Source: an uncultured Prevotellaceae bacterium
Lineage (GTDB): Bacteria; Bacteroidota; Bacteroidia; Bacteroidales; Bacteroidaceae
NCBI GenBank assembly: GCA_902786665.1
Contig: CADADN010000006.1
Location: forward strand, 85,278-149,277
DNA: 64,000 nucleotides
Reading direction: 5' to 3'
Below are positions 53,416-61,740 of the stretch, piece by piece; within the stretch, counting starts at the first letter, position 1; every line of letters starts with the position of its first letter. The notes beneath the pieces are model-generated. The model was not told the origin of the DNA. It saw only the letters and a program-made list of their open reading frames with translations, and ran no database searches. The translations under genes were made by a program, and so were the position numbers.

Positions 53416-53868
53416 TTTTGCGAAGAATGTTTTAGGCCATGCTTTGAGATTGTTTAGTGACGATTAAAAAATAAATTGGGATGAATTATAAAGAACACGC
53501 GCTCGGCTCTGCCGCTTGGCTCGTCCAAGAATTAACCAAAAATTCTGACGCACAACCGCTCGGCGACGAAGGAGACGCTTGCCTAAGCAAGAATTATATG
53601 TTAAAATAATACCAAGTATTTTTTTTACTTCTACTTATCTTCATTTTTCATTTTCAATCTTGAGTCTACTTTAGGAAAGTGTGTAAAAGGGTGGTGCGCA
53701 TCTCCCCTCCCCTTGCAGGGGAGGGGTTGGGGTGGGGTCTATAACTTGTTGATTTTTAAGAATATTTCACTCCACCTCCAGTATAGTCAACGCCCCCTCC
53801 CCCCCTCTAATCTTAGAGGGGGAGTCTGAACACCGCTTTTTGCTCACTTTCCACTTTTTAAAGTGGCC
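53416..53868. other. gene-free stretch with GC-rich hairpins
   Basis: No gene recognised between the Rpn promoter and the putA stop. Two strong hairpins stand out: CCCCTCCCC/GGGGAGGGG (53704-53712, 53718-53726) and CCCCCTCTAA/TTAGAGGGGG (53801-53810, 53813-53822). Both resemble dispersed repeats of this kind of genome. An ACGCTTGCC-type region at about 53500-53600 has no clear function. Confidence 0.6.
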
Positions 53869-56800
53869 TCAATCTTCAATTTTCGGCACTTCTATCTGCG
53901 ACCCGTAGCGGTGGTATTCGTTGGATATCGACTGCTCCTTGATGTAGAGGGCGAGTTCGATGCGGCCGTTTCTCACAGGAGCCGACAGCGCGATGTATTT
54001 GTCGCATTCAGCGGCAGCGACGAACACGTCATCAGGCACCTCGGAAGCTATCGTGCGCACACGCTCATAGTTGTTCATCGTCTTGCAGAACTGCTCCAAA
54101 CTCTCTTTCTTGACAGCGGGCAATTGGTTGGCCAATGGATGGCTCGCGTCGGCGGAGATGGTGAGGGGCGTGCCTACGGTCTTGGCGGCGAGCATCACCA
54201 TGTCGACTTGCTCCTTCGTCTCGCCGCCGAAGAGCCGAAGCACCATCCCACCCTTCAATGGCAGATAGCGGAAGACATTCTGCTCACCACGGATGTGAAG
54301 CTGGATGTTGCGTGCATGGCGGAACTCCTTCTCATACCATTCGGCGTATGACTTCTTGTAGTCGGTGGTTGCACCGGCCTTGTCTTTCACGCTCATGAAC
54401 TGCAGGCAGTAGTTGGGACCACCCGCCTTCAATCCTGGTCCGAAGGCCGACAGTTTCATGCCGCCGAACGGCTGGCGGTTGACGATGGCTCCCGTGATGC
54501 CGCGGTTGATGTAAAGGTTGCCCGCCATGATGTTTGCCTTCCAGTATTTCTGCTCCTGCTCGTCGAGCGACTGGAGACCGGATGTGAGTCCGTAGTCCAA
54601 GCCGTTGACGAGTCTGACAGCTTCCTCGAGGCTGTCAAAAGGTGTCACGGCCAACAGCGGTGCGAAGAGTTCGGTGCGGAAAGTGAACGAACCGGGTTTC
54701 ACGCCGATTTTCACGGTGGGTTTGAGGATGTAGTGCTTGTCGTCGACAAAGACGGGCGGAACGAGCCATTCCTCACCGGGTTCGAGTTCGAAGGCTTTTT
54801 TCAGTTTCTCATTCTCGTTGGTGATCATCGGCCCTACGATGTTGCCGGCATTCCACACCCCGCCGACCTTGAGCGACGAGGCACAGTCCTTCAACTTCTC
54901 CATGAACTCCTCCGACTCGTATACTGAGCGTTCCACGAGGAAGATGGAACAGGCGGAGCATTTCTGTCCGGCATTGCCGAAGGCGGAGCGGCAGGCATTC
55001 ATGATGGCGTGGTCGCGGTCGCCCTTTGCCGAGAGAATCATCACGTTCTTGCCACCGGTCTCTGCCGAGAGGGGCTTGCGTGGGTTGTTGCGGGCGATGG
55101 TCTGTGCGGTCTCCGTTCCACCCGTGAGGATGATGTGGCTGACCTCAGGCGCCGAGGTGAGCAACGGTGTGGCCTCCCTGTCGGTGATGACCACCTGGAG
55201 AGCCTCTTTCGGCACACCGGCGTCCCAGAATGCCTTGGCGAAGAGCCATGCCACGGGGGCGGCGACGGTGGCGGGTTTCAGGATGCAGGTGTTGCCCGAT
55301 GCGAGAGCCGCCACTACGCCTCCGCAGGGGATGGCGCAGGGGAAGTTCCAGGGCGACAGCACGAGTACGACGCCCTTGCTCTTCATCTCGATGTCTCCGA
55401 GGGCGGCATATTTCTTCATCGTGGTGGTGTAGAAACGGCAGTAGTCGATGCCCTCCGACACCTCCACATCGCCCTCCTCCACCGTCTTGCCAGTGATGGC
55501 GCACATCGCACCGTTGAGGTCGCCACGCATCTGTCCTAGGATGTTGGCCGCCTTGTACATGATGCGGTGACGCTCCTCGACGGAGGTCATCCGCCATCCT
55601 GCCGGGTCCTTGGCAGCGATGTCGATGATTTGTCGGGCTTGCTCCTTGTTGGCACGCGACATCTCGCACACCAGCACGTCGCCCTCTTGGGAACGGTCGT
55701 GATAGCCGACGTGGTCGTCGTTGAACACAAGGGTGGCACCGACCTGCGTGGGCAGCAGGTCGCCGGGCTGCCACTCGCCCCACTCCTCCTTGGGAGAGAC
55801 GGACTTGCCGGCAGACTTCCATTTCGCAAAGATTTTCTCCACCCATTCCTGGTTGCAGATACGGTCGAAGTCGGTGTCTGGCTCGTTGAGCATCTCGTCG
55901 CGTGGCTCCTGTCCCTCATAGGGCTTGTTGCGGTCTTGAGTGCGGGTGGGGACATGGGAGATGCTGTCCTTCATGTTGTAGGCGTCGATGAACTGCTGCT
56001 CAAGTTCCTTCCATTCCTTGGTGTCGGGCCTCAGCGAGAAGGAATGGGTGAGGAAGTTGTCGGGGGCTGTGTTTTCGTCCATTCTCCGCACGAGGTAGGA
56101 GATGGCGTTGAGGAAATGCTCCTTTTTCACCACGGGAGTGTAGAGGATGACGTGGTTGCCGAATTTCTTCTGTGCCCGCCACACGTGGTTGGCCATACCC
56201 TCGAGCATCTCGAAGCAGAAGCAGTCTTTCGGGGTGTGGTAGCGTTCGGTGAGGAGGTAGGCGTATGAGATGGTGAAGAGGTTGTGTGATGCCATTCCGA
56301 TGTGGAGCACCTTGGCATTCTCCGGCTTCAGTCCTCGCTCTATGATATGGAGGTAGTTGGCATCGACCTCGGTCTTGTTGGAGCGCACGGGGTTTGGCCA
56401 TCCGCGCAAGTCGCTGACGATGTTCTCCATGTCGAGGTTGCAGCCCTTGACGATACGCATCTTGATGGGTGCGCCGCCCTCTGCCACACGCTTCCGGGCA
56501 AACTCCAGCAGTTCGGTTTGGAAGTCCCATGCGTCGGGGAGGTAGGCCTGGACGACGATGCCTGCCTCGTAGTTCTTGAATTGCGGCAGCGAGAGTACGT
56601 CCTTGAAGAGTTTCATGGTGAGGTGTGCATCCTTGTACTCCTCCATGTCGAGGTTGATGAACTTGTATCGCTTCACTCCGTCGGCATCGGTGTAGGGATT
56701 GTCGATGGCGGCTTGGTAGAGTTCCGACATACGCCGGATGAGTTCGGGCATGCTCTCCTTGTAGTTCAGCGCATGGGTCTGGGCGTAGATGCCGGAAATC

Positions 56801-57348
56801 TTCACCGAGATGTAGTTGATGTCGGGTTCCTTGAGGGCCTCGAGATACGACAGGTATCTCTTGTCGGCCTCTCCGTCGCCGAGGACCACCTCCCCGAGGA
56901 GGTTCACGTTCTGGCCGATGTTCTGGTCGAAGCGTGTGGCAAGGTGCCGGGTGAGATTGGGTCGTGCGGCATTGATGATCACACGGCTGGTGTCGCGGCG
57001 CAACCTCCATTTGATGATGGGCACGGCGGCCCAGTTGAAGAGAGGCGTGTAGGCGAATTTCTGATACATCCAGAAGAGGCAGTGGTCGGTGGGACCGAGA
57101 AAGCGGGGGATGCCATACTGGTCGATCAGGTCTTTCACCCTCACGGCGAGTTTCTGCGTGTCTCTCACCTGGCTCGTCTCGTCGAGCATGCGCACGATGA
57201 ATTTCTTGTCGTTGGGCGTGGTGACCATCGTGCCATACATGTGCTGTTCTTCCTTCTCAAGTTTGGTCAAACCTGAGTAACTCTCATCGTATAGTTTCCT
57301 CATCCAAGAGAAAACCTCCTCGATGGTCGGTAATTTCTGTTCTTCCAT
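53869..57348 (-). CDS. putA: bifunctional proline dehydrogenase/L-glutamate gamma-semialdehyde dehydrogenase
   Basis: PutA oxidises proline to glutamate in two steps: an FAD-dependent proline dehydrogenase (about residues 110-450) and an NAD-dependent aldehyde dehydrogenase (about 520-1040). Visible are the barrel block RIVKGCNLDMENIV with VQAYLPD in the first domain, and SAETGGKN with E763 and GNAGQKCSAC with C797 in the second. The 1159-residue length fits bifunctional PutA; no N-terminal DNA-binding domain is present, so it is not a PutA repressor. A TAACTTTG -7 box lies upstream. Proline and histidine breakdown both end at glutamate in this window. Confidence 0.93.
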   Translation of the reverse strand: MEEQKLPTIEEVFSWMRKLYDESYSGLTKLEKEEQHMYGTMVTTPNDKKFIVRMLDETSQVRDTQKLAVRVKDLIDQYGIPRFLGPTDHCLFWMYQKFAYTPLFNWAAVPIIKWRLRRDTSRVIINAARPNLTRHLATRFDQNIGQNVNLLGEVVLGDGEADKRYLSYLEALKEPDINYISVKISGIYAQTHALNYKESMPELIRRMSELYQAAIDNPYTDADGVKRYKFINLDMEEYKDAHLTMKLFKDVLSLPQFKNYEAGIVVQAYLPDAWDFQTELLEFARKRVAEGGAPIKMRIVKGCNLDMENIVSDLRGWPNPVRSNKTEVDANYLHIIERGLKPENAKVLHIGMASHNLFTISYAYLLTERYHTPKDCFCFEMLEGMANHVWRAQKKFGNHVILYTPVVKKEHFLNAISYLVRRMDENTAPDNFLTHSFSLRPDTKEWKELEQQFIDAYNMKDSISHVPTRTQDRNKPYEGQEPRDEMLNEPDTDFDRICNQEWVEKIFAKWKSAGKSVSPKEEWGEWQPGDLLPTQVGATLVFNDDHVGYHDRSQEGDVLVCEMSRANKEQARQIIDIAAKDPAGWRMTSVEERHRIMYKAANILGQMRGDLNGAMCAITGKTVEEGDVEVSEGIDYCRFYTTTMKKYAALGDIEMKSKGVVLVLSPWNFPCAIPCGGVVAALASGNTCILKPATVAAPVAWLFAKAFWDAGVPKEALQVVITDREATPLLTSAPEVSHIILTGGTETAQTIARNNPRKPLSAETGGKNVMILSAKGDRDHAIMNACRSAFGNAGQKCSACSIFLVERSVYESEEFMEKLKDCASSLKVGGVWNAGNIVGPMITNENEKLKKAFELEPGEEWLVPPVFVDDKHYILKPTVKIGVKPGSFTFRTELFAPLLAVTPFDSLEEAVRLVNGLDYGLTSGLQSLDEQEQKYWKANIMAGNLYINRGITGAIVNRQPFGGMKLSAFGPGLKAGGPNYCLQFMSVKDKAGATTDYKKSYAEWYEKEFRHARNIQLHIRGEQNVFRYLPLKGGMVLRLFGGETKEQVDMVMLAAKTVGTPLTISADASHPLANQLPAVKKESLEQFCKTMNNYERVRTIASEVPDDVFVAAAECDKYIALSAPVRNGRIELALYIKEQSISNEYHRYGSQIEVPKIED

Positions 57349-57402
57349 GATTAAATTCGATTAACAATATGAATGATGTGTCTTCAAAGTGGGTTTGCTT
57401 CG

Positions 57403-57410
57403 CAAAGTTA
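57403..57410 (-). promoter_or_regulatory. -7 box of putA
   Basis: TAACTTTG on the minus strand, about 55 bases before the putA start. No clear TTTG lies 19-20 bases upstream. Confidence 0.5.
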
Positions 57411-57536
57411 GTAAAAAAATCAATAGGCTGTATATTTTTTGAATAAAAATTGAAAAAATGTTGATGAAAGCCTATCCCTGCAGCAAACCATTTGAAAACG
57501 AACACAAAATTGGCTGAAAGAGCCATGACTACAGGA

Positions 57537-57573
57537 AGCCCCTCATAAGGCTTGACAGGCCTCATGAGGGGCT
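57537..57573 (-). terminator. hairpin after the 781-residue protein gene
   Basis: AGCCCCTCAT (57537-57546) and ATGAGGGGCT (57564-57573) pair, with an inner AGGC/GCCT stem and one wobble pair, giving about 15 bp. It follows the stop at 57590 on the minus strand; the T-tract is weak. Confidence 0.7.
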
Positions 57574-57589
57574 GGGATGCGTGTGGGCT

Positions 57590-59935
57590 TTATTTGACGA
57601 TGACCTTGCTCACAGAGACGTGGCCGTCTTGGTATGTCTTCTTGATGATGTTGACTCCCTTCCTCAAAGAACCGAGTTGCTCGCCTGATGCGGAGAAAAT
57701 GCTGGTTGCGACCACGGAAGTGTCGTCGGCACCGACAGCATCTATCTTCGAGGTGTCAAGGATGAGTTTCAGATTGGAGAGTCGGAACATGTCGTCACGC
57801 TCTGGTGGTGTAAGAATCTTCTCGTACTCGAAACGAATCTTATGGCGCCCCGGGGTGAACACCAATTCCTGGCTTTCAAATGCAGTGGAACTGGCAGGGT
57901 CTTCGCCACAGAACTCCCGTACGATTGAGTCGTCAATCTTAATACGAGTACCATCGTTGAAAGTCAAGTCGCCCAAGAAATTCAGCCAGTTGGCAGAACT
58001 GTTGACACCTGTCCAAGAGAGCACACCGACTTTTTCCTCCGGCACGATGAAATCAGCCTGTAGCCATGACACCATTTTCCCATCAGTAATCTGCATTTTC
58101 GAGGTGGAGTTATAGGCATAACCGTCTGCCATAATGAATGGATAAGTGATGTCTGTGTCGAACGAGAACTCTCCACCTGTGACAATCGGAGTGTAGTCAT
58201 ACGGAAGTTTCTCCGTGTTAGCCGCACAGTCAATCGTGAAATCACCTGCCGTGGTTGATATCACCACCTGACCTGTATAATTGCCTGGCTGGTCGGTCTC
58301 GAAAGTGAGTACTACGTCGCATTTTTCAGCGTGAGGTGAAGCAATGTCGGTCATGATGCCAGAGAATGGCCCGTCAGTGCCAATGGCTGTAACGCGAAGC
58401 GGTTCGCTGCCCACATTGAGCAAAGAGACTGTAGCAGTGTTAATTGTTGAAAGTTTATCCACATAATGCTTTCCGAAGTCAACAGACTTGTCGAGAGCAA
58501 TCGCACCATGTTCTGCCATGTCGGTGATTTCAAAATCCAGGTCGTAGATATAAGTCCTGAATGGCTTTTCCGACCATCCGTAGAGGTATGAATTCATATT
58601 GATAGTGTTTGTGAACTGAATCTCGTGTGTGCCGGCATTCAACACCATCACCCCATCAATAGGAACTTGTTTAAACCCTTCACCATAAAAATCATACACA
58701 TTATCGAAAAAGACCGCCCCGTCCAATTTGATTTGACTTCCCCCGTTGGGATGCAGGCTCTCAGACATTCCTTTCCACGAGAGCACGCCAATTTTGCCCT
58801 CCGGCACACGCACGTTTGCCAAGATGGATGATTTGCCCGAACTCTCCATCTCGTTGGTGGAGACAGCCACAGGGAATCCCGTGATGTCGTTTGTCAGCAC
58901 AAAAGGCAGGTCGTCGTTGAAAGAGAAAATGATGTCACCGCCTTTCACAATAGACGAGAAGGGAGGTGCTTCACCCACCTCGGCTGTGATGTCCACCACC
59001 GCTGTGGAGCCATTGTCGGCAGTGAAAGTAAGTTGGTTTTGGAATAGTCCCGCCTCTGTGGGATACATTTCAACGAGGATGTCTGCCGTTTCTCCCGGTT
59101 TCAGATACTCAGAACCATAAAGCACCATTGTCTCCTTGCTGTCGTAACTGCATTTGAACCTGGTCTCCGTCAGTCCGATGTTGCTGAGTCTGACGGTTGT
59201 CTTCAAAGTAGCCCCGACGGTCACGCCCGAGCCACTGAGATGGACTTGCTCCGAGCCGACAAGAAGTTTTGCCTCGTCAGGCCGTTTCGTGAACGTTGCC
59301 GACTTGTAAAAATTAAGGAATCCTTTTTGTTGATTGCCATTGACAGAGAAGCCATAGCATCCATATCCTGTTCTTGGGGTGAGTGTCGCAAGGTCGTCGC
59401 TCACATCGAAGACGAGTTTGTCGACAGTATTCAACCCATACTGTCCTTGGATATCAGGAGTTTCGGAGAACTGTCCCGCCAGGAATGCCAAATAGACTGC
59501 TTCACCAAGATAGTTTATCGTGCCGAAGACACAATAGTCGCTTTGTCCTTTGTCGGGACTATATTCCGGTGTGGAAATGGTGATGGTCTTGGCCTCTTGG
59601 TCATAATGGCCTTTGATGGGATTCGCCTGCAACAGTTCAAAATTCCCGACATCGACCAGTCCCTCGAATGTAACCTCATCTCCATTGAACGTGACATTCG
59701 CAATATTGTTGGTCGGGGTTAGCGAGGCAACGTCAAACCAACCATATTGGTCGAAATGCGCCATCGCCTTCACCCAATACTGTGCACTTCCTTCCGCCTG
59801 ATTCATATGGCGGATGTTCATCGTTTGATGAACTTCTGCATTTTTCAGGGCCTTTGCCTGTAGTTTGTCTTCAACTTGTGCACTGCACATTTGTCCCACG
59901 GTAAACAGGACAATCAAGGAAAACAATTTTCTCAT
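57590..59935 (-). CDS. secreted beta-sandwich protein with duplicated module and sorting-like C-terminus
   Basis: The 781-residue protein has a signal peptide (MRKLFSLIVLFTVGQMCSAQ). Residues 190-640 contain two repeats of a strand-rich unit that opens IVKGGDIIFSFNDD / IVTGGEFSFDTD and carries a V-G-V-L-S-W line. Between them are Ig-like, DUF1573-type modules (VDFGKHYVDKLSTINTATV). The end (IFSASGEQLGSLRKGVNIIKK and VSVSKVIVK) resembles a type IX sorting signal. Likely an exported structural or binding protein; function unknown. A -7 box TATCTTTG sits at 59966-59973. Confidence 0.72.
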   Translation of the reverse strand: MRKLFSLIVLFTVGQMCSAQVEDKLQAKALKNAEVHQTMNIRHMNQAEGSAQYWVKAMAHFDQYGWFDVASLTPTNNIANVTFNGDEVTFEGLVDVGNFELLQANPIKGHYDQEAKTITISTPEYSPDKGQSDYCVFGTINYLGEAVYLAFLAGQFSETPDIQGQYGLNTVDKLVFDVSDDLATLTPRTGYGCYGFSVNGNQQKGFLNFYKSATFTKRPDEAKLLVGSEQVHLSGSGVTVGATLKTTVRLSNIGLTETRFKCSYDSKETMVLYGSEYLKPGETADILVEMYPTEAGLFQNQLTFTADNGSTAVVDITAEVGEAPPFSSIVKGGDIIFSFNDDLPFVLTNDITGFPVAVSTNEMESSGKSSILANVRVPEGKIGVLSWKGMSESLHPNGGSQIKLDGAVFFDNVYDFYGEGFKQVPIDGVMVLNAGTHEIQFTNTINMNSYLYGWSEKPFRTYIYDLDFEITDMAEHGAIALDKSVDFGKHYVDKLSTINTATVSLLNVGSEPLRVTAIGTDGPFSGIMTDIASPHAEKCDVVLTFETDQPGNYTGQVVISTTAGDFTIDCAANTEKLPYDYTPIVTGGEFSFDTDITYPFIMADGYAYNSTSKMQITDGKMVSWLQADFIVPEEKVGVLSWTGVNSSANWLNFLGDLTFNDGTRIKIDDSIVREFCGEDPASSTAFESQELVFTPGRHKIRFEYEKILTPPERDDMFRLSNLKLILDTSKIDAVGADDTSVVATSIFSASGEQLGSLRKGVNIIKKTYQDGHVSVSKVIVK

Positions 59936-59965
59936 ACAATGTGTCTTTATAGGTTATTTCAACCG

Positions 59966-59999
59966 CAAAGATATCCATAAATCCCATAAATGCCCCAAA
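59966..59999 (-). promoter_or_regulatory. promoter of the 781-residue protein gene
   Basis: On the minus strand, TTTG (59996-59999), 22 bases, TATCTTTG (59966-59973). Confidence 0.55.
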
Positions 60000-60045
60000 A
60001 AACAAGTGTGGTGCTGTCCAAGATTATAAATTTGGACAAGAAAAC

Positions 60046-61740
60046 CTATTTTTTCTCGTTTGCTATCCGCTGATATTCAGAGGGTGTCAGTCCTGTGTAT
60101 TTCTTGAAAGCCTGGGTGAACGAGGTCCTGGACCTAAACCCGACACTGTTGGCTATCGCCTCCATCGTGTAGTTGCCATACTTCCTTGGGTCGTTGATAC
60201 GTTTGCAGGCTTCTTGTATCCTATACTCGTTGAGCAAGGTGTTGAAGTTGGCCCCATACCTCTCATTGATGACCTGTGACACATAATTGTATTTCTCACC
60301 GACAAGTGCCGCCAACCGCTGTGCAGAGAATTCGGAAGAGAATATCTCCTCGGAATTTTCCATCACACAGACTATTTCCTCATATAGTTTGTCCTTTGCG
60401 TCATCATCAAGCGAGTTGGTCCTGTATTTGGGTTTGGCGTCACCCTGTTGCGTCACGAGTTTCTCCAATTCCCTTCTGCGTTTTCTTTCCTCCTCCTCTT
60501 TTCTTAGCATCTCCACGTTCTTAAGGTATAGTGCCTCGTTGCGCTGCCGGAGTTGGCGGTTCTTACGCCAGATGATGTACATGGCAAGTAGTATGACCAA
60601 CGAAATGAGGATGACGGCTCCGATGACAAGCCGGAGGACTTTTCCGTGCTGCTCCATCTCTTGTATCTGCTTGTCGGCCTTTTTCATCTCCCCAAGGAAG
60701 CGCATTTCATCGACACTGGCCACTTGATGGTAGTTGAGCAAGGAATCCTTGAGCCTGAAATACTTGTTGTGATAGTTTTCTGTCTCTTGCCGCATTCCGA
60801 GTTTCTCGTAACAAGAGGCCATGAGGTCGTAGACTTCGAGTTTGGCGTCTTTCATATCGAGGACATTGGCAATGCTGTCGGCTGTCATGAGCATGTCTAT
60901 GGCCCGCTGATACTCCTTTTTTGCCACATAGACGCGCGAGAGGTTGGTATGGATGACATAAGTGTATCTGATGTTCCCTATGTCGCCATCAACGAGTCCA
61001 TATTGCTTTTGAAAAGCCTCGATGGCCTCGTCATATCGTCCGTTTTCCAATGCATGGAGACCTTCATAAAGCAACTGGTTGTATAAGTCGGTTCCATTTT
61101 GTTTGGGCAATGCCCTGTAATTGGACAGTTCCTTTTCTATCTGTCCTAGTGACTTGAGCGTGTATGCCACGGTGATCATGTTGGAGATGGCCATCTTCCA
61201 TGTGAAGGTATCCTTCTCTTCACGTGATTGCCAATAGGATCGCTTGTAATAATCGAGTGCAAGGCTGTCTGGCTTGAGGTCGCCACTCTGTTCGGAAACA
61301 GTCTGGTACATGCAGCCGAAATTGAGAAGCACCCTGCCAATCCCCTTGCCGATGTCCTCAGCCAGTTCTTGGGCGTGCGACAGGTTGTCGTATGCCTGAG
61401 AGTAGTCGAAATAGTGGAAGAAAAAGACAAACCATCTTCCAGTATAGGCTTTCAGCAGGAAATGTTTTTCTTCATCATTCAAATTGGATTTGTATCGTCC
61501 GATGATGATGTTGAAACACATCAAGGCGCTATCGGGCTTGTTGTCAATCTCGGCATACTTGCTCCCGATTTTGACGAGAGTGTCGGATGGCATCTTGAGC
61601 CAATAGTGATAAGGGTAAGGGGCATCGTCTCCCTTTGCCGAGGAAGCATGGGAGAGCAATGCTATTGTAGATAAAACTATTATCAAAAATCTTCTCATGA
61701 CAGGAGAGGAAGCGGCCAACGACGTTTCTCCAAACTTCAT
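60046..61740 (-). CDS. membrane-bound TPR protein with AraC-type DNA-binding domain
   Basis: The 564-residue protein has an N-terminal hydrophobic segment (RRFLIIVLSTIALLS), a periplasmic TPR-rich region, a membrane segment near residues 364-386 (LRLVIGAVILISLVILLAMY), and an AraC-type helix-turn-helix at the C-terminus (SEFSAQRLAALVGEKY ... GNYTMEAIANSVGFRS and FTQAFKKYTGLTPSEYQR). It would couple a periplasmic signal directly to transcription. The ATG at 61740 overlaps the stop of the upstream gene (ATGA); a later ATG at 61698 would shorten the signal region. Confidence 0.85.
   Translation of the reverse strand: MKFGETSLAASSPVMRRFLIIVLSTIALLSHASSAKGDDAPYPYHYWLKMPSDTLVKIGSKYAEIDNKPDSALMCFNIIIGRYKSNLNDEEKHFLLKAYTGRWFVFFFHYFDYSQAYDNLSHAQELAEDIGKGIGRVLLNFGCMYQTVSEQSGDLKPDSLALDYYKRSYWQSREEKDTFTWKMAISNMITVAYTLKSLGQIEKELSNYRALPKQNGTDLYNQLLYEGLHALENGRYDEAIEAFQKQYGLVDGDIGNIRYTYVIHTNLSRVYVAKKEYQRAIDMLMTADSIANVLDMKDAKLEVYDLMASCYEKLGMRQETENYHNKYFRLKDSLLNYHQVASVDEMRFLGEMKKADKQIQEMEQHGKVLRLVIGAVILISLVILLAMYIIWRKNRQLRQRNEALYLKNVEMLRKEEEERKRRRELEKLVTQQGDAKPKYRTNSLDDDAKDKLYEEIVCVMENSEEIFSSEFSAQRLAALVGEKYNYVSQVINERYGANFNTLLNEYRIQEACKRINDPRKYGNYTMEAIANSVGFRSRTSFTQAFKKYTGLTPSEYQRIANEKK

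Noticed and set aside
4549-53430. Composite transposon bounded by the two Rpn genes
   Set aside because: Both copies point the same way, with no terminal repeats or target duplications, and the 47 kb between them is full of housekeeping genes.
53801-53822. putA terminator
   Set aside because: The hairpin has no T-tract on the minus strand and resembles a dispersed repeat, so it is not listed as a terminator.
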